From assembly GCF_024746815.1 (NCBI RefSeq), contig NZ_CP080525.1, forward strand, positions 1,612,001 to 1,676,000: a stretch of 64,000 nucleotides of DNA, in the 5' to 3' direction. The stretch's first letter is position 1. The number at the start of each line of letters is the position of its first letter. The notes under the pieces were generated by a model. That model was not told the origin of the DNA, searched no databases, and saw nothing but the letters and a program-made list of their open reading frames with translations. Of the stretch, positions 24,898-36,174 are shown piece after piece. The translations under genes and the position numbers were made by a program. Origin of the DNA: Mesorhizobium sp. AR07. Lineage in GTDB: Bacteria; Pseudomonadota; Alphaproteobacteria; Rhizobiales; Rhizobiaceae.

Positions 24898-26169
24898 ATG
24901 GTTTCCCGAAAGCGCCGACCGGCACACCGACAGACGGTCGCTCCACTTTCCCGCAGCTTGCTTCGCAGCGCCGGCCTTGGCCTGCTGATGGCCTGCGCGG
25001 CCGGGACGGTCAGGGCCGAGCAGCCCGCGGCACCCGCGGGCGAACCGATAGTGGCGCCGGCAGCCGACCCGACAACCGATCCGGTGATCACCAGCAGTCT
25101 GGAACGGCACTGGACCAACAACGCACTGGACAGCGACCATGCGGTGAAGGACTGGTACACGCTGTTGCGCGGTTCGCTGCAGAAGCAATGGGGCGACAAC
25201 GACGCCAACGCCAAGTTGAACGCGAACTTCCAGATAACGCACTACGACAAGACGTCGATCGAGGATGACCGCGCACTGTCGCTGTCGGCCGAGGCCTTCC
25301 GCAAGCTCGCGCCAGGTCTCGAACTGCGGGGATCGCTGAGCTATCGCGTCTCCAGCACCGGCGACAATCTGGACATTGGCCCGCTGACGCTGGGCACGCG
25401 CGAATTCAAGCAGGTCTTCGGCGCCCAGACACAGCTCGGCATCGATCTCGGCAACGCCACCTCCCTGATCCTCGAGGCCGCCGACAGTTTCGAAAAGCTC
25501 GGCGCGACGCATTTCCAGGATGACCTGATCCTGCCGGCGAAGCTGCACGCCGATCGCAACCTCTTCCAGTTGGCGGCACGGGTCACCCGAACCTTCGGCC
25601 AGTTCGCCTTCGGCGCCTCGGCGTCGGCACTTTTCGCCAGTGTCGAGGAAATCGGCTATCCGCCGCTGTTCCTGTCATTCAACGCCTATACGCTGCGCGC
25701 CGAGGCCGCCTACAAGGCATCGGACGGTTCGACGCTCGGCGTGGCGCTGGGCGCGCAATTCCTGCGCGGCGCCTACGACATCTACCAGCGTTGGCGCCCG
25801 ACCTGGCAGCTCACCTTCGGCAAGCCGCTGCCACGCGGCTTCGAGTTGCGCGGCACCTATTTCGGCCGCTACGAGACATCGGACACCGACGACCCGCTGG
25901 CCTCATGGCTGCAGCGCGCGGAACTGGAACTCGGCATGAAGGTGCGTGAAAACCTCGGCATCGCGTCCGGCATCTTCTACGAGCTCAAGGACAATCTGCT
26001 CTACGAGAACCAGGAGCGGCGCAAGGGCATCTACGCCGAAGCGACGTATAACGCGACCAAATCGATGGCCATCGTTGTCCGCGTCGACGTCTCCGAAACT
26101 TTCAAGACGGTGATCGACGAACGCCAGCACACCGTCGATGCATTTGTGGGCCTGCGCGCGAAGATCTGA
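24898..26169 (+). CDS. Putative outer-membrane beta-barrel protein, unknown function
   Basis: A 423-aa exported protein. A basic n-region (MVSRKRRPAHRQ) precedes a hydrophobic stretch and a signal peptidase site after VRA near residue 41. A Pro/Ala-rich spacer follows (QPAAPAGEPIVAPAAD), then from about residue 75 the sequence alternates hydrophobic and polar residues with many short turns (KLNANFQITHYDKT, LELRGSLSYRVSS, GFELRGTYFGRYETS), as in beta barrels. It is not a porin with recognised constriction motifs. The start at 24898 is preferred over the ATG at 24862 because of GGAG seven to ten bases upstream and because the earlier ATG lies in a hairpin. It ends at two hairpins. Confidence 0.7.
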   Translation: MVSRKRRPAHRQTVAPLSRSLLRSAGLGLLMACAAGTVRAEQPAAPAGEPIVAPAADPTTDPVITSSLERHWTNNALDSDHAVKDWYTLLRGSLQKQWGDNDANAKLNANFQITHYDKTSIEDDRALSLSAEAFRKLAPGLELRGSLSYRVSSTGDNLDIGPLTLGTREFKQVFGAQTQLGIDLGNATSLILEAADSFEKLGATHFQDDLILPAKLHADRNLFQLAARVTRTFGQFAFGASASALFASVEEIGYPPLFLSFNAYTLRAEAAYKASDGSTLGVALGAQFLRGAYDIYQRWRPTWQLTFGKPLPRGFELRGTYFGRYETSDTDDPLASWLQRAELELGMKVRENLGIASGIFYELKDNLLYENQERRKGIYAEATYNATKSMAIVVRVDVSETFKTVIDERQHTVDAFVGLRAKI

Positions 26170-26236
26170 TGCGTGTCGCCTAAAAGCGACGCGCATGACG
26201 CGCATAAAGGCAGGAGGGCGTGCAAGACCCTCCTGC
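26169..26236 (+). terminator. Two hairpins terminating the outer-membrane gene
   Basis: ATGCGTGTCGC pairs with GCGACGCGCAT (26169-26196) with one wobble, and GCAGGAGGG (26210-26218) pairs perfectly with CCCTCCTGC (26228-26236). They lie between convergent genes and may act on both strands. The first is related in sequence to the GCGTCGC half of the composite repeat family. Confidence 0.65.
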
Positions 26237-26271
26237 CCCGACACGGGCATTCGCCACCCGTGACTTATTGC

Positions 26272-26565
26272 TCAGCGATGGCCGCCCAGCTTGTAGCTGT
26301 TGCCGCCAAGGACGTTGACGCCAACACCGTTGAGGACACCGGAAAGCACGTTGGTGTCGTTGCCGTTCAGAATGCCCTGGACGACATTGCCGCTCAGGAT
26401 GTTGTTGCCGCTCAGGATGCCATTCAACGCGTTCACCTGGCCGAGGCCGATGGACGGCGACACGTTGATCAGGCTGCCCGAGCTACCCCCCCAGCCGCCG
26501 GCATAGGCGCCGACAGTCGAGAAGGAAACCATAGCAGCTGTGAGTACAAGTTCGAACTTCTTCAT
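26272..26565 (-). CDS. Small secreted Gly/Asn-rich repeat protein, 97 aa
   Basis: Not recognised as a named family. A clear Sec signal peptide (MKKFELVLTAAMVSFSTVGAYA) precedes a mature part of about 75 residues built from imperfect repeats of the type NxILSGN / GVLNG: NGILSGNNILSGN, QGILNGNDTNVLSG, GVLNGVGVNVLGGN. Regular Asn, Gly and aliphatic residues recall curlin-like or beta-solenoid repeats, suggesting an extracellular or surface polymer. There are no cysteines. An unusually AT-rich 190-bp region lies upstream, likely with its promoter. Convergent with the outer-membrane gene. Confidence 0.65.
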   Translation of the reverse strand: MKKFELVLTAAMVSFSTVGAYAGGWGGSSGSLINVSPSIGLGQVNALNGILSGNNILSGNVVQGILNGNDTNVLSGVLNGVGVNVLGGNSYKLGGHR

Positions 26566-26756
26566 GACTTATCTCCATTGTTGCTAGTAGTTTTTCCTTC
26601 GACTTCTTACGACTTACCCCCGCACCGAGTAGTGCATTTTGTCGAAAGTCTTGCAACCATGGAGTGCTTAATCTGACGAATACAATTCGTTTTCCAATTT
26701 TTAACACTAATATTTTACGTTAAGAAAATTGGTTACCGTCGACGCATTTACGGAGC

Positions 26757-27398
26757 TCAAGCGTCGTCGTTTTCCCAGCGGTTGAGGAAGGCCTCGATCG
26801 GCATCGCCTGCATGTCGGGAACCGCCCTGGCGAGCTTTTCGACCGGCCAGTCCCACCAGGCGAGAGCTTCGATCCGAGCCGCGATGGCAGCCGTGAAGCG
26901 TGACCTGAGCGGTCTGGCCGGCACTCCGGCGACGATCGCGTAAGGCGGCACGTCATGCGTCACCACCGCATTGGCGCCGACCACCGCGCCATTGCCGATG
27001 GTGATGCCGGGCATGATCACCGCACCGTGGCCGATCCAGACGTCATGACCAATGGTCACGGCTTTCGCCTGCCGCCGCGCGCGGAACGCGGCGTCGACGC
27101 CCAGCCAGCGAAAATACTCGTTCGGCCGGTAGCTGACCTTGTGCTGGGTCAGCCGTTCGATCGGATGCTCCAGCGCGTTGATGCGGCTGTTGGCGGCGAT
27201 CGAACAGAATTTGCCGATCGTCGTGTAGATCGCTTCGCAATGGCGTTCGAAATAGGAGAAATCGCCGACGCTCACCTCGCGCAGCACCACCCGCTCGCCG
27301 ATCGAGGCATAACGGCCGAGCTTGCACGCCTTCAACTCCGCGGTCGGATGGATGCGCGGCTCGGAATCCTTTGGGACGAGATTTTCGGAACGGTCCAT
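26757..27398 (-). CDS. Hexapeptide-repeat transferase of the phosphonate-metabolism family (TIGR03308-like)
   Basis: A 213-aa left-handed beta-helix acyltransferase. Hexapeptide repeats run from about 20 to 175 (IHPTAELKACKLGRYASIGERV; VTIGHDVWIGHGAVIMPGITIGNGAVVGANAVVTHDV), with a catalytic histidine candidate in LEHPIERL, ending in a helical tail containing ALAWWDWP. This last motif and RINALEHPIERLTQHK are typical of the transferase found in phosphonate operons. Here there are no phn genes beside it. The ATG at 27398 is chosen where homology begins. It also resembles chloramphenicol/xenobiotic acetyltransferases, so the acceptor is unknown. Confidence 0.82.
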   Translation of the reverse strand: MDRSENLVPKDSEPRIHPTAELKACKLGRYASIGERVVLREVSVGDFSYFERHCEAIYTTIGKFCSIAANSRINALEHPIERLTQHKVSYRPNEYFRWLGVDAAFRARRQAKAVTIGHDVWIGHGAVIMPGITIGNGAVVGANAVVTHDVPPYAIVAGVPARPLRSRFTAAIAARIEALAWWDWPVEKLARAVPDMQAMPIEAFLNRWENDDA

Positions 27399-27483
27399 GC
27401 CGGCGGCTTTACCCCCGAGCGATTGGTCCCGCAAGCGGGACCAATCGTCCGTCAGACCGGTTCCGCGAAGGAGTTCGACCTGC

Positions 27484-27990
27484 CTATTTCGGCTTGCCGT
27501 TGGTCCACACCACGTTTTGGCCGTAGAGCGGCACGGTTGTCACCGACATTTTGGCCGAGCCGTTCTGCACCTGGCGCGAATGCGACAGGTAGATCAGCGT
27601 CTCGTTGGCCTTGTCGTAGATCCGGTTTACCACCTGCTTCTTCCAGATCAGGCTGATGCCTTGCTTGAACACTTCCTCGCCACCCTCGCTCTTGTCGATG
27701 TCGCCGATGGTGATCGGGCCGGTCTGGCGGCAGGAGATCGAGGAATCGGAGGGATCCTCGAACCAGTTGCCCTTGTGCAGCCGATCGATGATGCCGCGAT
27801 CGAAGTAGGAGACGTGGCAGGTCACACCCTCCACCTTCGGGTCCTTGATCGCCTCGACGATGATGTCGTTGCCAAGCCAGTCGACGCCGACCTTGCCGAC
27901 TTCCTCGGCAATGGCGGCACCAGCGCCCAGGACAACGCACGCGGCCAACGCGCCGCCGATCAGTCTTCGCCCAATCAGTCCTTGCAACAT
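27484..27990 (-). CDS. creA: CreA family protein
   Basis: A 168-aa secreted protein of the CreA family, widely conserved in proteobacteria but without a proven function. A signal peptide (IGRRLIGGALAACVVLGAGAAIA) precedes the family blocks EVGKVGVDWLGNDIIVEAIKDPKVEGVTCHVS, IISYF-like SYFDRGI, DPSDSSISCRQTGPI and a final YGQNVVW. Two cysteines (in VTCHV and ISCRQ) are conserved and probably form a disulfide. AGGAGG precedes the ATG at 27990; the longer open frame to 28047 is rejected for that reason. Monocistronic. Confidence 0.92.
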   Translation of the reverse strand: MLQGLIGRRLIGGALAACVVLGAGAAIAEEVGKVGVDWLGNDIIVEAIKDPKVEGVTCHVSYFDRGIIDRLHKGNWFEDPSDSSISCRQTGPITIGDIDKSEGGEEVFKQGISLIWKKQVVNRIYDKANETLIYLSHSRQVQNGSAKMSVTTVPLYGQNVVWTNGKPK

Positions 27991-28175
27991 AGCCTCCTGC
28001 GGTTCGAGTTGCCGGTCACAGGTGGGGCGAGCAGCCCGGCTTTGCAAGCAGATACGTCGACACCCTGCGGTTGCGGCAACGCGGCACTTTGCCTGGGCGG
28101 GGTCGAACCGCTAAGACTGTGCTGGCGCGGCATGGGGCCGGCGCCCCCGATGATTTCTGCGGACGGACCTTACTG

Positions 28176-28754
28176 ATGATGCGTTCTATTCTGGTCGGCA
28201 TTCTCGTCCTGATGGCTGCCGGCATCGGCTGGCTGACCTTCGACTGGTACCGCGGCCACTATGGCGGCGAGCCCTTCGGCGCCGCCTTCACGCTGGTCGA
28301 CCAGAAAGGCGCGCCGATCACCGAGGCCGCCTTCAGGGGCCAGCCGAGCGTCGTCTTCTTCGGCTTCACCCATTGCCCCGAGGTCTGCCCGACCACGCTG
28401 TTCGAACTGGCCGGCTGGCTGAAGACGCTTGGAGACGACGGCAAGAACCTGCATGCCTATTTCGTTTCGGTCGATCCGGAACGCGACACGCCCGATGTGA
28501 TGAACACCTATGTCAGCAATTTCTCGGACCGCATCACCGGCATCACCGGCGACCCGGACAAGGTCCATGCCATGGCCAAGTCGTTCGGCATCTACTGGAA
28601 GAAGGTCGACACCGGCGACGGCGACTACACGATGGACCACACCGCTTCGGTGCTGCTGCTCAACGCCAAGGGCGACTTTGCCGGTACGATCGCCTATGGC
28701 GAAAGCCCTGACACGGCGATCGCCAAGTTGAAACGACTGGCGGCCAAGAGCTGA
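28176..28754 (+). CDS. SCO1/SenC family copper chaperone
   Basis: A 192-aa membrane-anchored thioredoxin-fold protein that helps insert copper in cytochrome oxidase. One N-terminal helix ([19 protein letters not shown]) holds it in the inner membrane, facing the periplasm. The copper ligands are the CxxxC in HCPEVCP (residues about 69-73) and the histidine in TMDHTASV. The other family motifs [29 protein letters not shown] and GITGD are all present. The start is ATG at 28176 (a second ATG follows directly). PrmA is next, 10 bases downstream, so they may be cotranscribed. No oxidase genes are in the window. Confidence 0.93.
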   Translation: MMRSILVGILVLMAAGIGWLTFDWYRGHYGGEPFGAAFTLVDQKGAPITEAAFRGQPSVVFFGFTHCPEVCPTTLFELAGWLKTLGDDGKNLHAYFVSVDPERDTPDVMNTYVSNFSDRITGITGDPDKVHAMAKSFGIYWKKVDTGDGDYTMDHTASVLLLNAKGDFAGTIAYGESPDTAIAKLKRLAAKS

Positions 28755-28764
28755 TACAAAATAC

Positions 28765-29637
28765 ATGACCCAGACGCGACTGCATTTCATTACCGGAAAA
28801 ATCGAGGCTGAGCGCATTTTCGCGGCGTTCGAGGCGGCCTTCGAGGATGAAGGCCTGCCAATCGCCGTACTGGAGGTCGACGAGGACAAGGACATCCACG
28901 AAGTCTCGCTCTATGCCGACGACGACGTCGATGCGGTCGAGGCCCGGGTCAAGGACATCCTCGCCGGCCTTTCCCTATCGAAGCCGATCGAGCGCGAGGC
29001 CCTGCCCGACATCGACTGGGTGGCGCGTTCGCTGGAAGGCTTGAAGCCGGTGCGCGCCGGCCGTTTCTTCGTCCACGGCGCGCATGACCGCGGGAAGCGC
29101 CACAGCGGCGAACTCGCCATCGAGATCGAGGCGGGCCTTGCCTTCGGCACCGGTCACCACGGCACCACCGCCGGCTGCCTCGAAATGCTGGAGCGCGTCG
29201 TGCGGCGCGAGCACCCGCGCAATGCGCTCGACCTCGGCACCGGCAGCGCGGTGCTGGCCATCGCCGTCGCCAAGCTGGCGCGCATTCCGGTTCTGGCCAC
29301 CGACATCGATCCGGTGGCGGTGCGGGTGGCTGCCGCCAATGCACGGCTCAACCACGTCAAGGCGCTGGTGGAGACGGTAACTGCGCCGGGCTTTCACCAC
29401 CCGATCTTCGGCAAGCGCGCGCCTTTCGATCTCATCGTCGCCAACATATTGGCGCGGCCGCTGATGCGGCTGGCGCCGCAAATGGCCGACCATATCGCGC
29501 TCGGCGGCTCGATCGTGCTGTCGGGCATCCTCGAGCGCCAGCGCGACGCCGTCGTCTCAGCCTATGTCGGCCAGAATTTCCGCCACGTGCGCACCTTGCA
29601 CCGCGAGGGCTGGGTGACGATCCACCTCAAGCGCTGA
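28765..29637 (+). CDS. prmA: Ribosomal protein L11 methyltransferase
   Basis: A 290-aa cytoplasmic methyltransferase that trimethylates ribosomal protein L11 using S-adenosylmethionine. The N-terminal substrate-recognition domain (about 1-95) is followed by the Rossmann domain with [26 protein letters not shown] (motif I), [15 protein letters not shown] (motif post I) and the [12 protein letters not shown] motif (an NxLxxP-type site). The protein is close to the usual length. It lies 10 bases after the Sco1 gene and is followed by a repeat element. Confidence 0.94.
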   Translation: MTQTRLHFITGKIEAERIFAAFEAAFEDEGLPIAVLEVDEDKDIHEVSLYADDDVDAVEARVKDILAGLSLSKPIEREALPDIDWVARSLEGLKPVRAGRFFVHGAHDRGKRHSGELAIEIEAGLAFGTGHHGTTAGCLEMLERVVRREHPRNALDLGTGSAVLAIAVAKLARIPVLATDIDPVAVRVAAANARLNHVKALVETVTAPGFHHPIFGKRAPFDLIVANILARPLMRLAPQMADHIALGGSIVLSGILERQRDAVVSAYVGQNFRHVRTLHREGWVTIHLKR

Positions 29638-29700
29638 GACCGGCAGGACCAGCCGTGCGCGGCTTGGACCAAGTCCAGCCGGTTGTCAGTCAAGCGACGC

Positions 29701-29756
29701 TGTAGCAGGTTGCGCCAACTGAAAATCGATTCCGATTTTCGAGGTCATGCGCTACA
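29701..29756. repeat. Short palindromic repeat before pepP
   Basis: Outer arms TGTAGC (29701-29706) and GCTACA (29751-29756) enclose a perfect hairpin, GAAAATCG (29721-29728) with CGATTTTC (29733-29740). The inner sequence is of a type frequent in rhizobial intergenic DNA. It may terminate prmA. Confidence 0.55.
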
Positions 29757-29783
29757 TCAGCGCCGAATTCAGGGAGGCCCATC

Positions 29784-31628
29784 ATGTTCCAGACCTTCGA
29801 TTCCGCGGGCGACCCGGCAGTCGGCAAGCCGCGTGTTGCGCTGCTGCGCCAATGGCTGGCGGCCAATGGGCTGGACGGCTTCATCGTACCCCGCGCGGAC
29901 GAGCACCAGGGAGAATATGTCGCCGACCGCTCGGCACGGCTGAAATGGCTGACCGGCTTCAGCGGCTCGGCCGGCGTTGCCATCGTGCTGCGCGACCGCG
30001 CCTTCGTCTTTGTCGACGGGCGCTACACGCTGCAGGTGCGCCACGAGGTCGATCTCGACATTTTTTCCATCGAAAGCCTGGTCGACAACCCGCCTGCCGC
30101 CTGGCTGAAGGATACAATTGGCAAGGGTGCGCGGCTCGGCTTCGACCCGTGGCTGCACACGATCAGCGAGGTCAAGGCGCTGCAGGCCTCGGCCGACAAG
30201 ACCGGCGCTGTGCTGGTACCGCTCGACAAGAATCCGGTCGACATCATCTGGAAGGATCAGCCTGAGGCGCCCGTGGCCCCCGTCGAGCTTCACCCGATCG
30301 GCTTTGCCGGCGAGCTCGCCAAGGACAAGCTGGCGCGGCTAGCGGCGGCGATCGGCAAGGACGGCGCCACCCATGCCGTGCTGACCGACCCCTCCTCCAT
30401 CGCCTGGGCCTTCAACATCCGTGGCGGCGACGTACCGCACACGCCGCTGGCGCTCGGCTTCGCCATCCTTGCCGCCGACGGATCGCACCAGCTGTTCATG
30501 GATCGGCGCAAGTTCTCGCGCCAGGTTGCGGCCTATCTGACCCAGCTCGCCGAATTGCATGAGCCCGGCGAATTCGAAACGGCGATCGTCGCTCTCGCCA
30601 AGGGCGGCGCGAAGATCGCACTCGACCCGGTGCTGGCGGCGGACAGGCTGCGCATGCTGGTCGAGGACAATGGCGGCACGGTGGTTGCCGCGCCCGATCC
30701 CGCCCGCATCCCACGCGCCACCAAGAACCAGGCCGAGATCAACGGTTCTCGCGCCGCGCATCGCCGCGATGGCGCTGCGGTCGCCAAGCTTCTGTGCTGG
30801 CTGGAGCGGCAAAAACCCGGTTCCCTCGACGAGATCGCTGTCGTCACCAAGCTCGAGGAGACGCGTCGGCGGACCGGTGAGGAAACGCAGATGCCGCTGC
30901 GCGACGTGTCCTTCGACACCATTTCCGGCGCCGGCCCGAATGGCGCCATCATGCATTACCGCGTATCGCGCGCCACCAGCCGCAAGCTGCGGGCCGGCGA
31001 GCTGTTCCTGCTCGATTCCGGCGGCCAGTACCAGGACGGCACCACCGACATCACCCGCACGGTGCCGATCGGCCAGCCGACCGAGGAGATGCGCGAACGC
31101 TTCACACTGGTGCTGAAAGGCATGATCGGCATTTCCACGCTGCGCTTCCCCGCCGGCACGCGCGGCTCGGAAATCGATGCCGTCGCGCGCATGGCGCTGT
31201 GGAAGCACGGCTGCGATTTCGCCCATGGCACCGGCCATGGCGTCGGCTCCTATCTGGCCGTGCATGAAGGCCCGCAGCGCATTGCCCGCACCGGCACCGA
31301 AAAGCTGCTCGAAGGCATGATGCTGTCCAACGAACCCGGCTACTACAAGGAAGGTTCTTATGGCATCCGCATCGAGAATCTCATCCTGGTGACGCCCGCG
31401 ACACAGGTCGAAGGCGGCGACATCGCCATGCACGGCTTCGAGACGCTGACGCTGGCGCCGATCGACAAGCGGCTGGTGCGGACAGACCTGCTGACGCGCG
31501 AGGAACTGCACTGGCTAGACGCGTACCATGCCCGCGTGCTGGCCGAGATCGGGCCGATGCTCGACGGCGAGACGCTGGCCTGGCTGGAGAAGGCCACCGC
31601 GCCGCTGCCGCACGACGTCAAGATTTAG
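29784..31628 (+). CDS. pepP: Xaa-Pro aminopeptidase (M24B family)
   Basis: A 614-aa cytoplasmic metallopeptidase that removes the N-terminal residue before proline. It is the three-domain form: two creatinase-like N-terminal domains (about 15-150 and 165-310) and a pita-bread catalytic domain (about 320-545). The five metal ligands are visible: two Asp in LLDSGGQYQDGTTDITRT, His in HGTGHGVG, Glu in SNEPGYY and Glu in RIENLILV. The C-terminal extension ends with WLDAYHARV. GGGAGG precedes the ATG at 29784. The gene symbol is used in the family sense. Monocistronic. Confidence 0.92.
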   Translation: MFQTFDSAGDPAVGKPRVALLRQWLAANGLDGFIVPRADEHQGEYVADRSARLKWLTGFSGSAGVAIVLRDRAFVFVDGRYTLQVRHEVDLDIFSIESLVDNPPAAWLKDTIGKGARLGFDPWLHTISEVKALQASADKTGAVLVPLDKNPVDIIWKDQPEAPVAPVELHPIGFAGELAKDKLARLAAAIGKDGATHAVLTDPSSIAWAFNIRGGDVPHTPLALGFAILAADGSHQLFMDRRKFSRQVAAYLTQLAELHEPGEFETAIVALAKGGAKIALDPVLAADRLRMLVEDNGGTVVAAPDPARIPRATKNQAEINGSRAAHRRDGAAVAKLLCWLERQKPGSLDEIAVVTKLEETRRRTGEETQMPLRDVSFDTISGAGPNGAIMHYRVSRATSRKLRAGELFLLDSGGQYQDGTTDITRTVPIGQPTEEMRERFTLVLKGMIGISTLRFPAGTRGSEIDAVARMALWKHGCDFAHGTGHGVGSYLAVHEGPQRIARTGTEKLLEGMMLSNEPGYYKEGSYGIRIENLILVTPATQVEGGDIAMHGFETLTLAPIDKRLVRTDLLTREELHWLDAYHARVLAEIGPMLDGETLAWLEKATAPLPHDVKI

Positions 31629-31651
31629 GAGTTGGTCTTCGAAAGTCGGCA

Positions 31652-31818
31652 CCGCCCCTCATCCGCCTGCCGGGCATTTCTCCCCGTAGAACGGGAGAAA
31701 GAAGCTGTCACCGAAGCCTTCGCTAATTTTCAACGGTGCAGAAACAGCTCCGACATTGCGGCAGCGTCCCTTCTCCCCGTTTACGGGGAGAAGATGCCGG
31801 CAGGCAGATGAGGGGCGG
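31652..31818. repeat. MITE-like element with 22-bp terminal inverted repeats
   Basis: The left end (31652-31673, CCGCCCCTCATCC then GCCTGCCGG) and right end (31797-31818) are complementary over 22 bp with one mismatch. Inside are two hairpins of TTCTCCCCGT..ACGGGGAGAA type (31678-31699 and 31771-31792). The motif CCCCTCATCCGCCTGCCGG is familiar from many rhizobial intergenic repeats. No coding capacity; total 167 bp. No target duplication was identified. Confidence 0.75.
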
Positions 31819-31850
31819 CGCAAACGTCCGAAACGATCACGCCTCGAACT

Positions 31851-32147
31851 CTACCCGACGAACTGCCGCGATATGATCAACACCGCCGCGCCCGCCAGAA
31901 ACATCGCCATCAGCCCGCCGCGCAGCGAAACCACCGCGGTAACGACCAGTGCGGCCCATTCCGCCGGTCCGGCATTCAACAGCTCGGGCGCCACCAGCGT
32001 CGTCAGCACCGCCGCCGGCACGGCGTTGAGGCCGGCCTCGACGCGCGGATGGATGTTCTCGAAGCGCGAGATGACCAGATGCCCGCCGATGCGCGTGAGA
32101 TAGGTGGCTATCGCGCTGGCGATGATGATCCAGAATGTCGTGCTCAT
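31851..32147 (-). CDS. azlD: AzlD family branched-chain amino acid export subunit
   Basis: A 98-aa membrane protein with about four helices: WIIIASAIATYLTRI, then VEAGLNAVPAAVLTTLVAPEL, AALVVTAVVSLRGGLMAMFLAGAAVLII. The pattern and the pairing with an AzlC gene identify it as the small AzlD subunit of an AzlCD exporter, which moves branched-chain amino acids out of the cell. The ATG at 32147 overlaps the AzlC stop by four bases. The gene ends 33 bp from the MITE-like repeat. Confidence 0.88.
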   Translation of the reverse strand: MSTTFWIIIASAIATYLTRIGGHLVISRFENIHPRVEAGLNAVPAAVLTTLVAPELLNAGPAEWAALVVTAVVSLRGGLMAMFLAGAAVLIISRQFVG

Positions 32148-32872
32148 GGTCGTGCCTTCACGCCGCTGTGGTGGGGCGGCAGGATGACGGCAAGCAGCAC
32201 GCCGGCAATGGCGCCGATGGAGACATGCCAGGGCGAGCCCACCGTCTTGTAGGCGATGATGGAGGCCGCGGCACTGGCGATGACCACCGGCAGCCACAGC
32301 GGCCGCTTGCGAAAGCCCAGGACAAGGCCGAGGAAATAGATCGGCAGCAGGAAATCGATGCCCAGCGCATGCGTGTCGGGGATCAGCTTGCCGAACACAG
32401 CGCCAAGCGCGCTTTCGATCACCCAGAACACATAGACCGGCAGGCCAAGCCCCAGATACCAGGCGAAGCCGACCGTCTGGCCGGAGTTTGCCCTCGCCTC
32501 GGCGACCGCGAACTGCGGATCGGTGAGGATGAAATAACCAAGTGCCTGCTGGATGACAGGCCAGTGCGCGATACGCCGGCCGATACCGGCGGAGTAGAGC
32601 ACGTGGCGGAAGTTGACGGCAAAGATCGACAGCACGATCAGCCATGGCGCGACATGCTGGCCGAACAGCTGGATGCCGACCATCTGGCTGGCGCCGCCGA
32701 AGACCAGCGCACTCATCAGGAAGGCTTCGAAGACCGAGAAGCCATTGTCGACGGCGAGCGCCCCGAACAGCACCGCAAACGGCGCCGATGCCACCACGAC
32801 AGGCATCGAGAGCCGCACGCCCTGCCAGAAATCGCTCCTTGCGCCGCTCTCGGAGATTGCGTCCGTCGCCAT
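32144..32872 (-). CDS. azlC: AzlC family amino acid exporter subunit
   Basis: A 242-aa inner-membrane protein of the AzlC family with about seven helices (VVVASAPFAVLFGALAVD at the start, FGGASQMVGIQLFG, FAVNFRHVLYSAGI). The conserved stretch MSALVFGGASQ is typical. With AzlD it forms a branched-chain amino acid exporter. The start is the ATG at 32872, soon after a region without a clear strong ribosome site. First gene of a two-gene operon; the upstream gap contains repeat copy C. Confidence 0.9.
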   Translation of the reverse strand: MATDAISESGARSDFWQGVRLSMPVVVASAPFAVLFGALAVDNGFSVFEAFLMSALVFGGASQMVGIQLFGQHVAPWLIVLSIFAVNFRHVLYSAGIGRRIAHWPVIQQALGYFILTDPQFAVAEARANSGQTVGFAWYLGLGLPVYVFWVIESALGAVFGKLIPDTHALGIDFLLPIYFLGLVLGFRKRPLWLPVVIASAAASIIAYKTVGSPWHVSIGAIAGVLLAVILPPHHSGVKARP

Positions 32873-32988
32873 TCACCACTCCCTCGGGAACGGCGGTATG
32901 TAGGTGGCGTGGCCTGCCTTGTCACACGAATTCGCTTGAGCCAAACGATCAGCGGAAATGATCGTCGCAGCACCTTGTCGAAGGCCAA

Positions 32989-33085
32989 TGCATGTCGCCC
33001 AAAAGTGGCCCGGTTTTGGGAGAACGACATGCACAAAACAAAGACCTAAAGCGCGTCGCATGGGTCTGTTCAAACGCGACGCGCT

Positions 33086-33087
<2 letters not shown>
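32989..33087 (-). repeat. Composite palindromic intergenic repeat, copy C
   Basis: Same two-part design as at 11411: TGCATGTCG (32989-32997) with CGACATGCA (33025-33033) around CCCAAAA..TTTTGGG, and AAAGCGCGTCGC (33048-33059) with GCGACGCGCTTT (33076-33087). The end of the second arm contains the TAA stop of the DUF2461 gene, so the element reaches into coding DNA. Confidence 0.85.
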
Positions 33088-36174
<3,087 letters not shown>

